Assembly: GCA_044224495.1 (NCBI GenBank)
Contig: JBGAKG010000004.1
Span: 372,001-436,000, forward strand
DNA length: 64,000 bases
Source of the DNA: JBGAKG01 sp044224495
GTDB lineage: Bacteria > Myxococcota_A > Polyangia > Polyangiales > Polyangiaceae
Direction: 5' to 3'
Shown here one piece after another: positions 24,874-33,173 of this stretch. Below the pieces are notes generated by a model. The model saw nothing but the letters and a program-made list of their open reading frames with translations. It was not told the origin of the DNA and ran no database searches. Made by a program: the position numbers and the translations under genes. How positions within the stretch are numbered: position 1 is the first letter of the stretch; each line of letters opens with the position of its first letter.

Positions 24874-26127
24874 GTGTCGCTCTGGAACCAGATCAAACGC
24901 CTCTTCGGCGGTGCACCCGAGCCGGCTCCAGAGAGCACCCCCTCGGCGGCCGAGCCCGGGGCTCCCGCCAAGGCGCCTTCCACGCGCGAGGAGCTCTTCA
25001 CCGCCGAGGTCGAGCGCGCGCTGGTCGCCACCGGCGCGAAGGTGGTGCGGCGCCTCCCCGACGAGTTCGGGATCGTCGCCAAGCGCGGTGACTCCGAGTT
25101 CACCATCTATCTCGGCAACACGTTCCGCGAGACGCGCGACGTCGACCCCGCCGAGCGCCAGCGCCGGATCGCGATTCTGGTCGGCATCTTCCCCGGCGTG
25201 GAGGGCACGATCGCGTGGGAAGAAGCGGCCCCGCGCTTGGTCCCGATCCTGCGCCCCGCCACCGCGTTCCTCGCCGTGACCTCCCGCGCGGGCGCGCTGC
25301 CCGTCTTTCATCGGCCCGCGGCGCCGATGCTCCTCGAGGCGATCGCGATCGATTCGCCGCAGAGCATGCAGATGCTCACGCGCGATCTCGCCCAGAAGTG
25401 GGGCGTCTCCGACGACGAGATCTTCGCGCGTGCGCGCGCGAACCTCGCCGCTGCCGCCGTCGCGATGGCGCCGTACGATCCGGAGGCGCCGTATCCGATC
25501 TTCGTCGTCACGAACGACGACAGCTACGAGTCGTCGCGGCTGCTCCTCCCGGGCTTCCTCGCGTCGTTCGCGGGGCGCGTGAACGGGCGCCCGATCGCGA
25601 TCGCGCCCGACCGAGCGATGCTCGTCGTCGGCGGGGACGGCGACCCGGCCTGCATCGAGCGCATGCTCGGCACCGCCGAGCGCCAGTGGAGCTCGTCGCC
25701 GCGCAGCATCTCCCCCGCGCTCTACGGCGTGGACGAGACCGGGGCCCTGGTGCCGTACCACGCCCCCGCCGGGCACCCCCTCGCGCCCGCGATCGAGCTC
25801 GCCCACGTCAAGCTCGCGCTCCACGAGTACGAGCACCAGAAGCCGATCCTCCAGCAGAAGCTCGGGGACGACGTCTTCGTCGCGTCGTTTTCGGCGGTGA
25901 AGACGGACACGGGTGAGCTCTTCTCCTACTGCACGTGGACCCGCAGCGTCCCCTCGGTCCTGCCGCGGACCGACTTCGTCATGCTCTTCGACGACCAAGC
26001 CGAGCATCCGGGCCCGGATCCCAAGACGGATCGGGTGCCGTGGGCCCAAGTCGCCGCGCACCTGACCGAGCTCCCCGGCGAAGACCCTCCGCGTTTCCGT
26101 ACCGGCGCGTGGCCGGAATCGAGGTAA
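24874..26127 (+). CDS. DUF1444 (YtpQ)-like protein
   Basis: 417 residues, cytoplasmic, with a Pro/Ala/Glu linker at 12-37. The central and C-terminal regions follow the DUF1444 pattern: LPVFHRPAAPMLLEAIAID, SDDEIFARARANLAAAAV, PYPIFVVTNDDSYESSRLLLPGF, PIAIAPDRAMLVVGGDG and a late ISPALYGVDETGALVPY. B. subtilis YtpQ is of unknown function. GTG is the likely start. It is followed after 13 bases by the VOC gene, so they may share a transcript. Confidence 0.65.
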   Translation: MSLWNQIKRLFGGAPEPAPESTPSAAEPGAPAKAPSTREELFTAEVERALVATGAKVVRRLPDEFGIVAKRGDSEFTIYLGNTFRETRDVDPAERQRRIAILVGIFPGVEGTIAWEEAAPRLVPILRPATAFLAVTSRAGALPVFHRPAAPMLLEAIAIDSPQSMQMLTRDLAQKWGVSDDEIFARARANLAAAAVAMAPYDPEAPYPIFVVTNDDSYESSRLLLPGFLASFAGRVNGRPIAIAPDRAMLVVGGDGDPACIERMLGTAERQWSSSPRSISPALYGVDETGALVPYHAPAGHPLAPAIELAHVKLALHEYEHQKPILQQKLGDDVFVASFSAVKTDTGELFSYCTWTRSVPSVLPRTDFVMLFDDQAEHPGPDPKTDRVPWAQVAAHLTELPGEDPPRFRTGAWPESR

Positions 26128-26140
26128 CCTCTCCTCCCCC

Positions 26141-26536
26141 ATGGCTCAGCGGATCACCCTCTTCACCGTCGTCGTCCGCGACTACGACGAGGCGATCGCG
26201 TTCTACACTCGGCGGCTCGGCTTCGACGTCATCGAGGACACGGATCTCGGCGACGGCAAGCGCTGGGTCCGCGTGCGCCCGCGCGGCTCCACCGCGAGCG
26301 GGATCCTCCTCGCGCGGGCGAAGAGCCCGGAGGAAGAAGCCGCGATCGGCCGCCAGGCCGGCGGACGCGTCTTCGTCTTCCTCGAGACCGACGACTTCGA
26401 TCGCGACTACCAAGCGTACGTCTCCCGCGGCGTCACGTTCCTTCGTCCGCCCGAGGTCATGCCCTACGGTCGCGTCGCCGTCTTCGTCGACCTGTACGGC
26501 AACCAGTTCGATCTGCTCGAGTCGGCGAAGAAGTGA
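26141..26536 (+). CDS. VOC (glyoxalase/bleomycin-resistance fold) family protein
   Basis: 131 residues, one VOC module pair. Features include FTVVVRDYDEAIAFYTRRLGFDVIEDTDLGDGKRWVRVRP, VFVFLETDDFDRDYQAYVSRGVTFLRPPEVMPYGRVAVFVDLYGNQFDLLE. The position of metal ligands fits a small-molecule dioxygenase or lyase-like protein, but the substrate cannot be read from sequence. Its stop overlaps the GTG start of the hydrolase/ligase fusion (GTGA), so the two are coupled and may act on related acyl substrates. Confidence 0.9.
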   Translation: MAQRITLFTVVVRDYDEAIAFYTRRLGFDVIEDTDLGDGKRWVRVRPRGSTASGILLARAKSPEEEAAIGRQAGGRVFVFLETDDFDRDYQAYVSRGVTFLRPPEVMPYGRVAVFVDLYGNQFDLLESAKK

Positions 26537-29331
26537 TCTTCAAGGAAGTCGCTCGCCTCCGCCGAAGGGTGCGCGCGGCGACGCGCAACGCCCTCGAGAT
26601 CGCCCGTGTCGGGCGTCTCTCGACGACGGATGCCTCCGCCTACGCGATCGTGGATCGCGGCAAGGACTACCGGCTCCGCCGCTACCAGACCACCGGGCTC
26701 CCGGGGGCGCCGGTCGCCGTGCTCATCCCGCCGCTGATGGTCACGGCGGAGATCTACGACGTTGCGCCCGACATCTCCGCCGTCGCCGCGCTCGGCTCGC
26801 GCGGGATCATCCCGTACGTCGTCGACTTCGGTGCCCCCGAGCGCGAGGCGGGCGGCTTCGAGCGCACGCTGGACGATCACGTGCGCGCGGTACTGGCGGC
26901 GATCGCGCGCGTGCGCGAGATGGAGGAGGGCCGCCCCGTCCACCTCCTCGGCTACTCGCAGGGCGGCATGTTCGCCTACCAGGCCGCAGCGTACCTGCGC
27001 GGCGCGGGGCTCGGCTCGATCATCACGTTCGGCAGCCCCGTCGACATCCACCGCAACCTGCCCGCGGTGCGGAGCGACGTGACCGGCGCGCTCGTCGAGT
27101 ACATCGAGCCGGCGCTGCGGCCCATCTTCGAGCGGCTCGAGGCCCTCCCCGGCGCGCTGACGAGCACCGGCTTCAAGATCGTGAGTGGCCGCAAGGAGAT
27201 CGAGCAGCGGATCGATTTCCTGCGGATGCTCCACGACCGGAACGCGTTGGAGCGGAGCGAGGCGCGGCGGCGCTTCCTCGGCGGCGAGGGGTTCGTCGCG
27301 TGGCCCGGCCCTGCGTTTCGCTCGTTCGTGAGCGACTTCATCGTCCACAACCGCATGCTCTCGGGCGGCTTCGTCATCAACGGGCGCACCGTCACGCTCG
27401 CCGACCTCGCGTGCCCCATCCTCGCGTTCGTCGGCACCACCGACGAGATTGCCCGCCCCGAGGCGGTCCGCGCGATCACGACCGCCGCCCCCGACGCCAA
27501 GGTCACGTTCTTCCCGATCCGCGCCGGGCACTTCGGGCTCGTCGTCGGGTCCCGCGCGATGAGCACGACCTGGCCCACCGTCAGCGACTGGATGCATTAC
27601 CAAAATGGTACCGGTCCCAAGCCGCGCTTCCTCGCGACCAAGGATGCCCCGGAGCCCGAGGACGACGCCGATTTCGACGTCGAGCTCGAGCTCCTGTTCG
27701 GCGCGCTCCGCCGGACGACCGCGAACGCCTGGCGCCGGCTCGGGGACGCGGCGGCCTCCGCCTCGGACACGATCGACGCCCTCCGCTGGCAGGAGCCGCG
27801 CTTGCGCCGGCTCGCGAACCTCTCGGACGAGGACGCGATCGGACCCGCGGCTGCCTTGCGCGACGCCGCGGCGAGCCACCCGGACGCCACCTTCTTCCTC
27901 TGGCGCGGGCGCGCCTTCACCTACCGCGACGCCGACGAGCGCGTGACCAACGTCACGAAGGGCCTCTGGGCGAGCGGCGTGCGCCCGAAGGACCGCGTGC
28001 TCGTCGTCATGGGCTCGCGCCCGAGCTTCCTCACCGTCGTCACCGCGGTGGCGCGCCTCGGCGCCGTCCCCGTCATCGCTCCGCCCTACGCCCCGCTCGA
28101 GCATCTGCGGGCGAGCGCCGGGGCCGAGGACGCGCGGATCGTGGTCGCCGATCCCGAGCACGGCGCGCGCTTGGCCCCTGCGTTCCGCACCGTGCTCGTG
28201 CTCGGCGGCGGCGGCGCTGCGCGCGAGCTCGCGCCCGGGCTCGTCGACATGGAGGCGATCGACGTCTCCTCGATCACCGTGCCGGTCCCGCTCGACGCCG
28301 CCAAGGCGAAGGATCTCGCGATGATCCTCCTCCGCCCCGCCGGCGAGCCGTCGGCCGGGCTGCGCTCGGCGCACGTCACCGGCCGGCGCTGGGCGCTCTC
28401 GGCGTTGGGCGCGGCCGCCGCGTGCACGTTGAAGGTGTCGGACACCGTGTACTGCGCGATCCCGCTCCATCACCCGACCGGGATCCTCGCGAGCGTGGGC
28501 GCCGCTCTCCTCGGTGGCTCGCGGCTCGCGCTCGGGGAGAGCTTCGATCCCGTCACGTTCACGAAGGACGTGCGGCGCGTCGGGGCGACGGTGGTCTTCT
28601 ACGCCGGGGAGATGCTGCGGCGCCTGCTCGAGGCGCCCGCTTCCCCCGCGGATCGCACGCTTCCGGTGCGCCTGTTCGCCGGGAGCGGCATGCGCCCGCG
28701 CCTCGCCGAGACGATCGAGGCGCGCTTCGGCGTGGGCACGCTCGAGTTCTATGCGAGCACGAGCCTTCGCGTCGTCTTCGCCAACGCGGTCGGCAAGAAG
28801 CCCGGCGCGCTCGGTCGCCCGCTCCCGGGCAGCGCTCACGTCGAGCTCGTGCGGTGCGATCTCGCCGCGCGCGCGCCCGTCCGGGATGCGCACGGGCAGC
28901 TCGTCGAGGCCGGTCCCGGTGAAGAGGGCGTTCTCCGGATCCAGGGCGACGACGGGCGCGAGCTCACCGGCACCGACGTCTTGCGCAAGGACGACGACGG
29001 CGACTACTGGCTCGTCGACGCGCTCGCGGGGTTCGTCCCCACGGAGCGGGGCGTGGTCCCGCTGCGCCCGATCGAAGATGCGCTCTACGAGCTCCCCGGC
29101 GTGAAGCTCGCCGTCGCCTGGGTCGAGCGCGGGATCGTCCGCGCGGCGATCACGTGTGACGAGACGCAGACCCCGCGCTTCCGCGAGGCGCTGGAGGCGA
29201 TCCCGCGCGCGCTCCGCCCCGACGAGCTCGCCGTCGCCGAGGCGATCCCGCTCACCGACGGCTACCGCGCCGATCGCAACGCCGGGCCGCGCTTGGTGCT
29301 CCGCGAGCGGCTGCTCGGCCGCTCCGGGTGA
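26533..29331 (+). CDS. Fusion of PhaC-like alpha/beta hydrolase and degenerate acyl-CoA ligase (ANL) domain
   Basis: 932 residues. Residues 45-345 are an alpha/beta hydrolase like PHA synthase/depolymerase: nucleophile GYSQGG (Ser142), FVGTTDEIARPEA (Asp304) and IRAGHFGLVVG (His333). Residues 430-930 have the ANL fold (FTYRDADERVTNVTKGLWASGVRPKDRVLVV, YASTS, a GRPLPGSAHVELV segment). However, the ATP-binding loop normally T/S-S-G-T-T-G-x-P-K-G reads about LLRPAGEPSAGLRSAH, and the C-terminal catalytic Lys region reads LTDGYRADRN. Similar long 'putative acyl-CoA synthase' fusions exist in actinobacteria. The ligase half may be inactive or have a changed role. The hydrolase triad looks intact. 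Translationally coupled to the VOC gene. Confidence 0.82.
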   Translation: MIFKEVARLRRRVRAATRNALEIARVGRLSTTDASAYAIVDRGKDYRLRRYQTTGLPGAPVAVLIPPLMVTAEIYDVAPDISAVAALGSRGIIPYVVDFGAPEREAGGFERTLDDHVRAVLAAIARVREMEEGRPVHLLGYSQGGMFAYQAAAYLRGAGLGSIITFGSPVDIHRNLPAVRSDVTGALVEYIEPALRPIFERLEALPGALTSTGFKIVSGRKEIEQRIDFLRMLHDRNALERSEARRRFLGGEGFVAWPGPAFRSFVSDFIVHNRMLSGGFVINGRTVTLADLACPILAFVGTTDEIARPEAVRAITTAAPDAKVTFFPIRAGHFGLVVGSRAMSTTWPTVSDWMHYQNGTGPKPRFLATKDAPEPEDDADFDVELELLFGALRRTTANAWRRLGDAAASASDTIDALRWQEPRLRRLANLSDEDAIGPAAALRDAAASHPDATFFLWRGRAFTYRDADERVTNVTKGLWASGVRPKDRVLVVMGSRPSFLTVVTAVARLGAVPVIAPPYAPLEHLRASAGAEDARIVVADPEHGARLAPAFRTVLVLGGGGAARELAPGLVDMEAIDVSSITVPVPLDAAKAKDLAMILLRPAGEPSAGLRSAHVTGRRWALSALGAAAACTLKVSDTVYCAIPLHHPTGILASVGAALLGGSRLALGESFDPVTFTKDVRRVGATVVFYAGEMLRRLLEAPASPADRTLPVRLFAGSGMRPRLAETIEARFGVGTLEFYASTSLRVVFANAVGKKPGALGRPLPGSAHVELVRCDLAARAPVRDAHGQLVEAGPGEEGVLRIQGDDGRELTGTDVLRKDDDGDYWLVDALAGFVPTERGVVPLRPIEDALYELPGVKLAVAWVERGIVRAAITCDETQTPRFREALEAIPRALRPDELAVAEAIPLTDGYRADRNAGPRLVLRERLLGRSG
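27598..27610. repeat. Interrupted palindrome TACCA-AAA-TGGTA
   Basis: Exact, fully palindromic copy of the T[A/C]CCA-N3-TGG[G/T]A motif, between the two domains of the hydrolase/ligase fusion gene. Confidence 0.6.
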
Positions 29332-29334
29332 GCC

Positions 29335-30663
29335 TCACTCGTCGCCGCAGACCCGATCGATCGCGGTGAGCAGCTGGTGCTTCACGAGCGGCTTCGCGAG
29401 GACCCGCTCCTGACGCTCGGCCACGAACGCCGTCGCGCGCGCGGTGAACGTGCCGCCCGTACAGAAGAGCATCCGCTCCGTCAGCGCGGGCAGGTGCTCA
29501 CCGACCCAAGCGTGGAGCGCAATCCCGTCGACGTCCGGCATCATCAGATCGCAGAGGATGGCGTCCCAGTTGGGATCGTCCTCCAGGATCTGGATCGCGT
29601 CGCGCCCGCCGCGGGCGAGCGCGAGCTCCACCCGGGGGCCCAGGAGGCGCGCGATCGCACGCAGGATCGGCTCTTCGTCGTCCACGACGAGCACCTTCCG
29701 CCGCGCGCGCGCCACCCCTGCGCTCGCCGCGGTGGCGCTGGTCTCGGCGCTCGGCGGAGGGGCGACCGGCAGATCGAAGAAGAAGGACGTCCCGCCTTCG
29801 CCGCTCTGCCAGCGGAGCTCGCTTCCATGGCCGCGGAGCACGTCGTTCGCGAACGCGATGTTCAGCGACGGCCACCCGCGCGCCTTGCCGGTGTCCTTGA
29901 TCGTGACGCGGACGCGTTCGCCGCTGCGCTCGGTGACGATCTCGACGGCGTTGGTGTCGGGGGCACCCTCGTCGATCGCGTGCATGGCTCCGACCAGGAG
30001 CTGCGTGAGCACGTGCGTGAGCTTGGAGCGATCCGCGCGCACTTCCGGGATGCGCCCGTACGAGCGCACCAGGCGCGCGCGGTACTTGAGTTGGTTCGCG
30101 ATGAGCCCACACGCGCGGTCCGCGACCCCGTTCAGGTCGAGCGTCTCCAGTCGGAGCGCTTCGCCGGGCTGGAGCGACTTCATGTCGGAGACGATGCGGC
30201 TCACTTGGAGCAGCGCGCGGATCGAGTCGCGCGCGATCTCGCGTGACTCGTGGATGACGGGCCGCAAGCGCGCTTCGTCGAGCGCCGCGGCGACCCGGTT
30301 CGGGCCGTTGCCGTCGCGGCTCTTCTCGCGCACTTCGTCGAGCGCGTGGCCGAGGTACTCGAGGTGCTCCTGCAGCGCCTCGAGGTTCGTGAGGATCGCG
30401 GCGACGGGGTTGTTGATCTCGTGCGCGATGCCGGCGGCGAGCTCGCCGACGGCGGCCGCGCGTTCGGCGTCGATCAGCCGCCGCTGGTACGTCGCCTCGA
30501 GCCGCTCGCGCCGCTCGAGCTCTTCGCCCAGCATGTTGAGGCCGGCGGCGATCGCGTCGAGCGACTTCGTCCCGTCGCCGACGTCCGCGACCTGGCGCGG
30601 CCCCCGCGAGGCGAACCCGACGAGGACGCGCATGAGCTCGGCGAGGCGCTCGTCTTCGCTCAT
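29335..30663 (-). CDS. Hybrid histidine kinase-like protein with degenerate ATPase and C-terminal receiver
   Basis: 442 residues, soluble. The dimerisation helix has an intact H box (GELAAGIAHEINNPVAAI, His81). The ATPase domain is reduced: the N box reads VLTQLLVGAMHAID where two conserved Asn are expected, and after DTG (258-259) the ATP lid and GxGLGL box are replaced by ARGWPSLNIAFANDVLRGHG. The receiver (321-442) is intact with Asp328/329, Asp372, Thr402 and Lys424. It may be phosphorylated by another kinase rather than autophosphorylate. The ATG overlaps the STAS-like stop (ATGA), placing it last in the SPFH operon. Confidence 0.85.
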   Translation of the reverse strand: MSEDERLAELMRVLVGFASRGPRQVADVGDGTKSLDAIAAGLNMLGEELERRERLEATYQRRLIDAERAAAVGELAAGIAHEINNPVAAILTNLEALQEHLEYLGHALDEVREKSRDGNGPNRVAAALDEARLRPVIHESREIARDSIRALLQVSRIVSDMKSLQPGEALRLETLDLNGVADRACGLIANQLKYRARLVRSYGRIPEVRADRSKLTHVLTQLLVGAMHAIDEGAPDTNAVEIVTERSGERVRVTIKDTGKARGWPSLNIAFANDVLRGHGSELRWQSGEGGTSFFFDLPVAPPPSAETSATAASAGVARARRKVLVVDDEEPILRAIARLLGPRVELALARGGRDAIQILEDDPNWDAILCDLMMPDVDGIALHAWVGEHLPALTERMLFCTGGTFTARATAFVAERQERVLAKPLVKHQLLTAIDRVCGDE

Positions 30664-31103
30664 GGCTGCGCGCCGTCGACGAACTGCTCCAGCCACGCTG
30701 CGGCGTCTGCCTCCGAGTTGAACATCCGCGTCGGGGTGATGGGCCGATTGAATCCCAAGTAGAAGTTGCCGAGCATCCGGCTCAGCGGAGAGCCGACGAC
30801 GAGCGCGACGGCAGCACACACCGCCTCGGCCTCGGGGCTGGCGAAGTAGGCGCGCGCGGCGGCGGTCTGCGAGCGGATGGGGCGGAGGTCGACGAGGACC
30901 GCGATCCGCTTGCCGCTCGCGAGCTTGGCGGTGGCGGCGAGGTTCTCCTTCGCGTCGGCCAGGTCCACCTCCGCCCCGTCGTGGAAGCGCGCCCACATCA
31001 GCCGATCCATGCGAAAGGCGCAGGTCCGCGTCCGGTCGACGTTGGAGCCCGTGGCGGGGAATCCCACAATGGGAATGCTAACAAGGACCGCCGGTTCGGT
31101 CAT
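30660..31103 (-). CDS. STAS/SpoIIAA-like small protein
   Basis: 147 residues. The fold pattern (MWARFHDGAEVDLADAKENLAATAKLASGKRIAVLVDLRPIRSQTAAARAYFAS, then AVALVVGSPLSRMLGNFYLGFNRP and an AAAWLEQF helix) is that of STAS/SpoIIAA-like proteins of about 120-130 residues. These often partner kinases. The start codon is chosen by the ATGA overlap with the upstream ribbon-helix-helix gene. ATG 31010 would give a shorter protein. It is followed by an overlapping kinase-like gene, which supports a signalling role. Confidence 0.65.
   Translation of the reverse strand: MTEPAVLVSIPIVGFPATGSNVDRTRTCAFRMDRLMWARFHDGAEVDLADAKENLAATAKLASGKRIAVLVDLRPIRSQTAAARAYFASPEAEAVCAAVALVVGSPLSRMLGNFYLGFNRPITPTRMFNSEADAAAWLEQFVDGAQP
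31062..31074. repeat. Interrupted palindrome TCCCA-CAA-TGGGA
   Basis: Exact copy of the T[A/C]CCA-N3-TGG[G/T]A motif, near the 5' end of the STAS-like gene. Confidence 0.6.
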
Positions 31104-31297
31104 TCGCCATCGGGCTTCTTTCCCCCGCCTTTCGCCGGGGCAAACTTGCCACGCTCGCGGCCGGACTCGGCGATCGCGCGGCGGAGCAGGAACTCGATCT
31201 GCCCGTTCAGACTGCGCAAATCGTCATTTGCCCAGCGCTGAACCGCCTCGAGCACCGCCGGGTCGACCCGGAGAAGGAACGCCTTCCGCTCCGCCAT
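31100..31297 (-). CDS. Ribbon-helix-helix (Arc-like) DNA-binding protein
   Basis: 65 residues. An N-terminal strand (ERKAFLLRVDPAVLEAV) and two helices (AVQRWANDDLRSLNGQIEFLLRRAIAES) form a typical Arc/MetJ-type ribbon-helix-helix, with a Lys/Gly-rich tail. Such proteins bind short palindromes as dimers. It lies nine bases after the SPFH gene and is coupled to the STAS-like gene by ATGA. SPFH genes paired with Arc-like genes recur in many bacteria. The perfect palindrome ahead of the SPFH gene (32200-32217) is a plausible autoregulatory site. Confidence 0.88.
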   Translation of the reverse strand: MAERKAFLLRVDPAVLEAVQRWANDDLRSLNGQIEFLLRRAIAESGRERGKFAPAKGGGKKPDGE

Positions 31298-31306
31298 GGC
31301 TCCGTC

Positions 31307-32179
31307 TCAGGAGTAGATGGTTCCGCTGTTGATGACCGGCTGAGCTGCCCGGTCACTGCAGAGCACGACCAAGAGATTCGACACCATCTGGGCCTTTCGC
31401 TCCTCGTCGAGCTCCACGATCTTCTGCTCCGCGAGGTGCTGGAGCGCCATCTGCACCATCGTCACCGCGCCCTCGACGATCTTCGAGCGCGCCGCGATCA
31501 CGGCCGTCGCCTGTTGGCGCTGGAGCATCGCGTGGGCGATCTCCGGCGCGTACGCGAGGTGGCTCACCTTCGCATCGACGACGTCGATGCCGGCCAGCGC
31601 GATGTGGCTCTGGATCTCGGCCTTGAGCGCCTCGGCGATCTCGCCCGTGTTGCGACGGAGCGAGAGCTCGTCGTCGTGCGCGTCGTACGGGTGGCGCGAC
31701 GCGAGGTTGCGCAGCGCCGCTTCGGCCTGCGTGCGAACGAACGCGGTGTAGTCGTCGACCTCGAAGGTGGCACGCGCGCTCTCCTTCACGCGGAAGACTA
31801 CGACGCAGCCGATCTCGATCGGGTTGCCGTCCTTGTCGTTCACCTTCAGGTTCGGGCTCGCCCAGCTCGTGACGCGGAGCGAGAGCTTCCGCTTCGCGTA
31901 GAACGGGTTGGTCCAGCGCAGCCCGGTCTCCTTCATCGTCCCGACGTAGGTGCCGAACAACTGGAGGACCACACCCTCGTTCGGGGCGATCGTCACGAGG
32001 CCCGAGAGCGCGATGATCCCCGCGAGCCCGATCACCGGCGCTGCCAAGAGCTCGAGGGGCGCGTTGCTCCGCGCTCCGTCGACGCCCACGGCGACGGCGG
32101 CGACGAGCGCCGCGAGACTCACCAGCAACATCAACCCGCCCGGCGCTCCTTGGAGCTCGACCTCACGAACGTTGCGCAT
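31307..32179 (-). CDS. SPFH/Band 7 domain membrane protein
   Basis: 290 residues. Two membrane segments lie near the N-terminus (GGLMLLVSLAALVAAVAVGV and LELLAAPVIGLAGIIALSGLVTI), then an SPFH domain: APNEGVVLQLFGTYVGTMKETGLRWTNPF, RVTSWASPNLKVNDKDGNPIEIGCVVVFRV, DDYTAFVRTQAEAALRNLASRHPYD, GIDVVDAKVSHLAYAPEIAHAMLQRQQATAVIAARSKIVEGAV. SPFH proteins scaffold membrane microdomains. It is first of a four-gene operon. The upstream palindrome suggests repression by the operon's own ribbon-helix-helix protein. Confidence 0.93.
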   Translation of the reverse strand: MRNVREVELQGAPGGLMLLVSLAALVAAVAVGVDGARSNAPLELLAAPVIGLAGIIALSGLVTIAPNEGVVLQLFGTYVGTMKETGLRWTNPFYAKRKLSLRVTSWASPNLKVNDKDGNPIEIGCVVVFRVKESARATFEVDDYTAFVRTQAEAALRNLASRHPYDAHDDELSLRRNTGEIAEALKAEIQSHIALAGIDVVDAKVSHLAYAPEIAHAMLQRQQATAVIAARSKIVEGAVTMVQMALQHLAEQKIVELDEERKAQMVSNLLVVLCSDRAAQPVINSGTIYS

Positions 32180-32199
32180 CGAAACGCCTCCTGCGCAAT

Positions 32200-32217
32200 C
32201 AAAGTGATATCACTTTG
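32200..32217. promoter_or_regulatory. Perfect 18-bp palindrome, candidate operator of the SPFH/Arc operon
   Basis: caaagtgatatcactttg is a perfect inverted repeat in the 82-base gap between the SPFH gene (minus, start 32179) and the retropepsin-like gene (plus, start 32262). It is strongly AT-rich against its surroundings. It lies 21 bases upstream of the SPFH start codon, where a repressor could block transcription. The likely binder is the ribbon-helix-helix protein of the same operon. Confidence 0.75.
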
Positions 32218-32261
32218 CTACCACGTCAAGGGGCGCCGGTTTTGCTACGCTGATCGCGGAG

Positions 32262-33167
32262 ATGCGCGCCCTTCGCCTCCTCGCGCTCGCGCTCCCGCTC
32301 CCGATCGCGTTGCTGGTCGCGGCGTGCCAGCCGCGCTCGCTCGCGACCGAGACGCCCCCGCCGGTGGCGACCGCGAGCGTCGCGCCGGCGCCCACCCCGA
32401 CGGTCGCGCCCCTGCCGCCGGCGACGTGTCAGGGGACCAAGCTCCTCGTGCAGCGCCACCCGGATGGGCGCCCGTCGCGCGTGTACCTCGCTGCCGTCGT
32501 CGATGGCCAGGACGTGCTGCTGTGGATCGACACGGGCTCGCCGAAGAGCCACCTCACGCATGGGCTCACGGGTCCCCCGATCGGGCCCGACAAGGCCGTG
32601 CGCTTCGGCGATCAGACGCGCTCGTGGCCGACGTGGCGCAATCGCTTCCAACCTCCGTACGCGGGGCGCGCCGTCGTCGGCACCCTCGGTGCGGACGAGG
32701 TCCTCGCGCAGACGACCGAGATCGACCTCGACCAGGGCTGCCTCACGATGTTCCCGGCCGGCACCGTGCCGGCGTACGCGCGCGCGTGGCCGTCGGTGAA
32801 GGTCGATCGGATCGCGGGGACGGTCGTCACGTCGCTCACGGTGGATGGTCTGCCGTTCCGCGTGCTCGTCGACACGGGGGTCGACGAGACGATCGTCATC
32901 ACCGACGTCGAGTCGCCGTCGGGCGATCGCTTCGTCGTCCAAGACGTGTACGGGCTCGACGTCGTGCTCGTGCGCGATCACGCCGTGCTGCGCTGGCAGA
33001 CGCTCGCGCCCTGGTCCGTGACGATCGATCGGACGAAGGCGTTCGCGACCTTCGATCGGTTGGGGCTCGGCGCCGACGTGAAGGGGATGCTGGGGCTCGA
33101 GTCGATCGGGTCGCGCCGGATCGTCTTCGACGCGGCGAACGACAAGATGTGGATCGAGCCGCGCTGA
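32262..33167 (+). CDS. Retropepsin-like aspartyl protease lipoprotein (second copy)
   Basis: 301 residues. A signal peptide ends in VAAC (Cys about 22), then a Pro/Thr/Ala linker. Two half domains carry LLWIDTGSPKSHLT and RVLVDTGVDETIVI, the Asp-Thr-Gly of retropepsin-like proteases. It resembles the lipoprotein at 13540-14553 in layout rather than in close sequence. The C-terminal part (GMLGLESIGSRRIVFDAANDKMWIEP) matches the last strand of gag-like aspartyl proteases. Predicted periplasmic. It is divergent from the SPFH operon. Confidence 0.75.
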   Translation: MRALRLLALALPLPIALLVAACQPRSLATETPPPVATASVAPAPTPTVAPLPPATCQGTKLLVQRHPDGRPSRVYLAAVVDGQDVLLWIDTGSPKSHLTHGLTGPPIGPDKAVRFGDQTRSWPTWRNRFQPPYAGRAVVGTLGADEVLAQTTEIDLDQGCLTMFPAGTVPAYARAWPSVKVDRIAGTVVTSLTVDGLPFRVLVDTGVDETIVITDVESPSGDRFVVQDVYGLDVVLVRDHAVLRWQTLAPWSVTIDRTKAFATFDRLGLGADVKGMLGLESIGSRRIVFDAANDKMWIEPR

Positions 33168-33173
33168 GACGCC

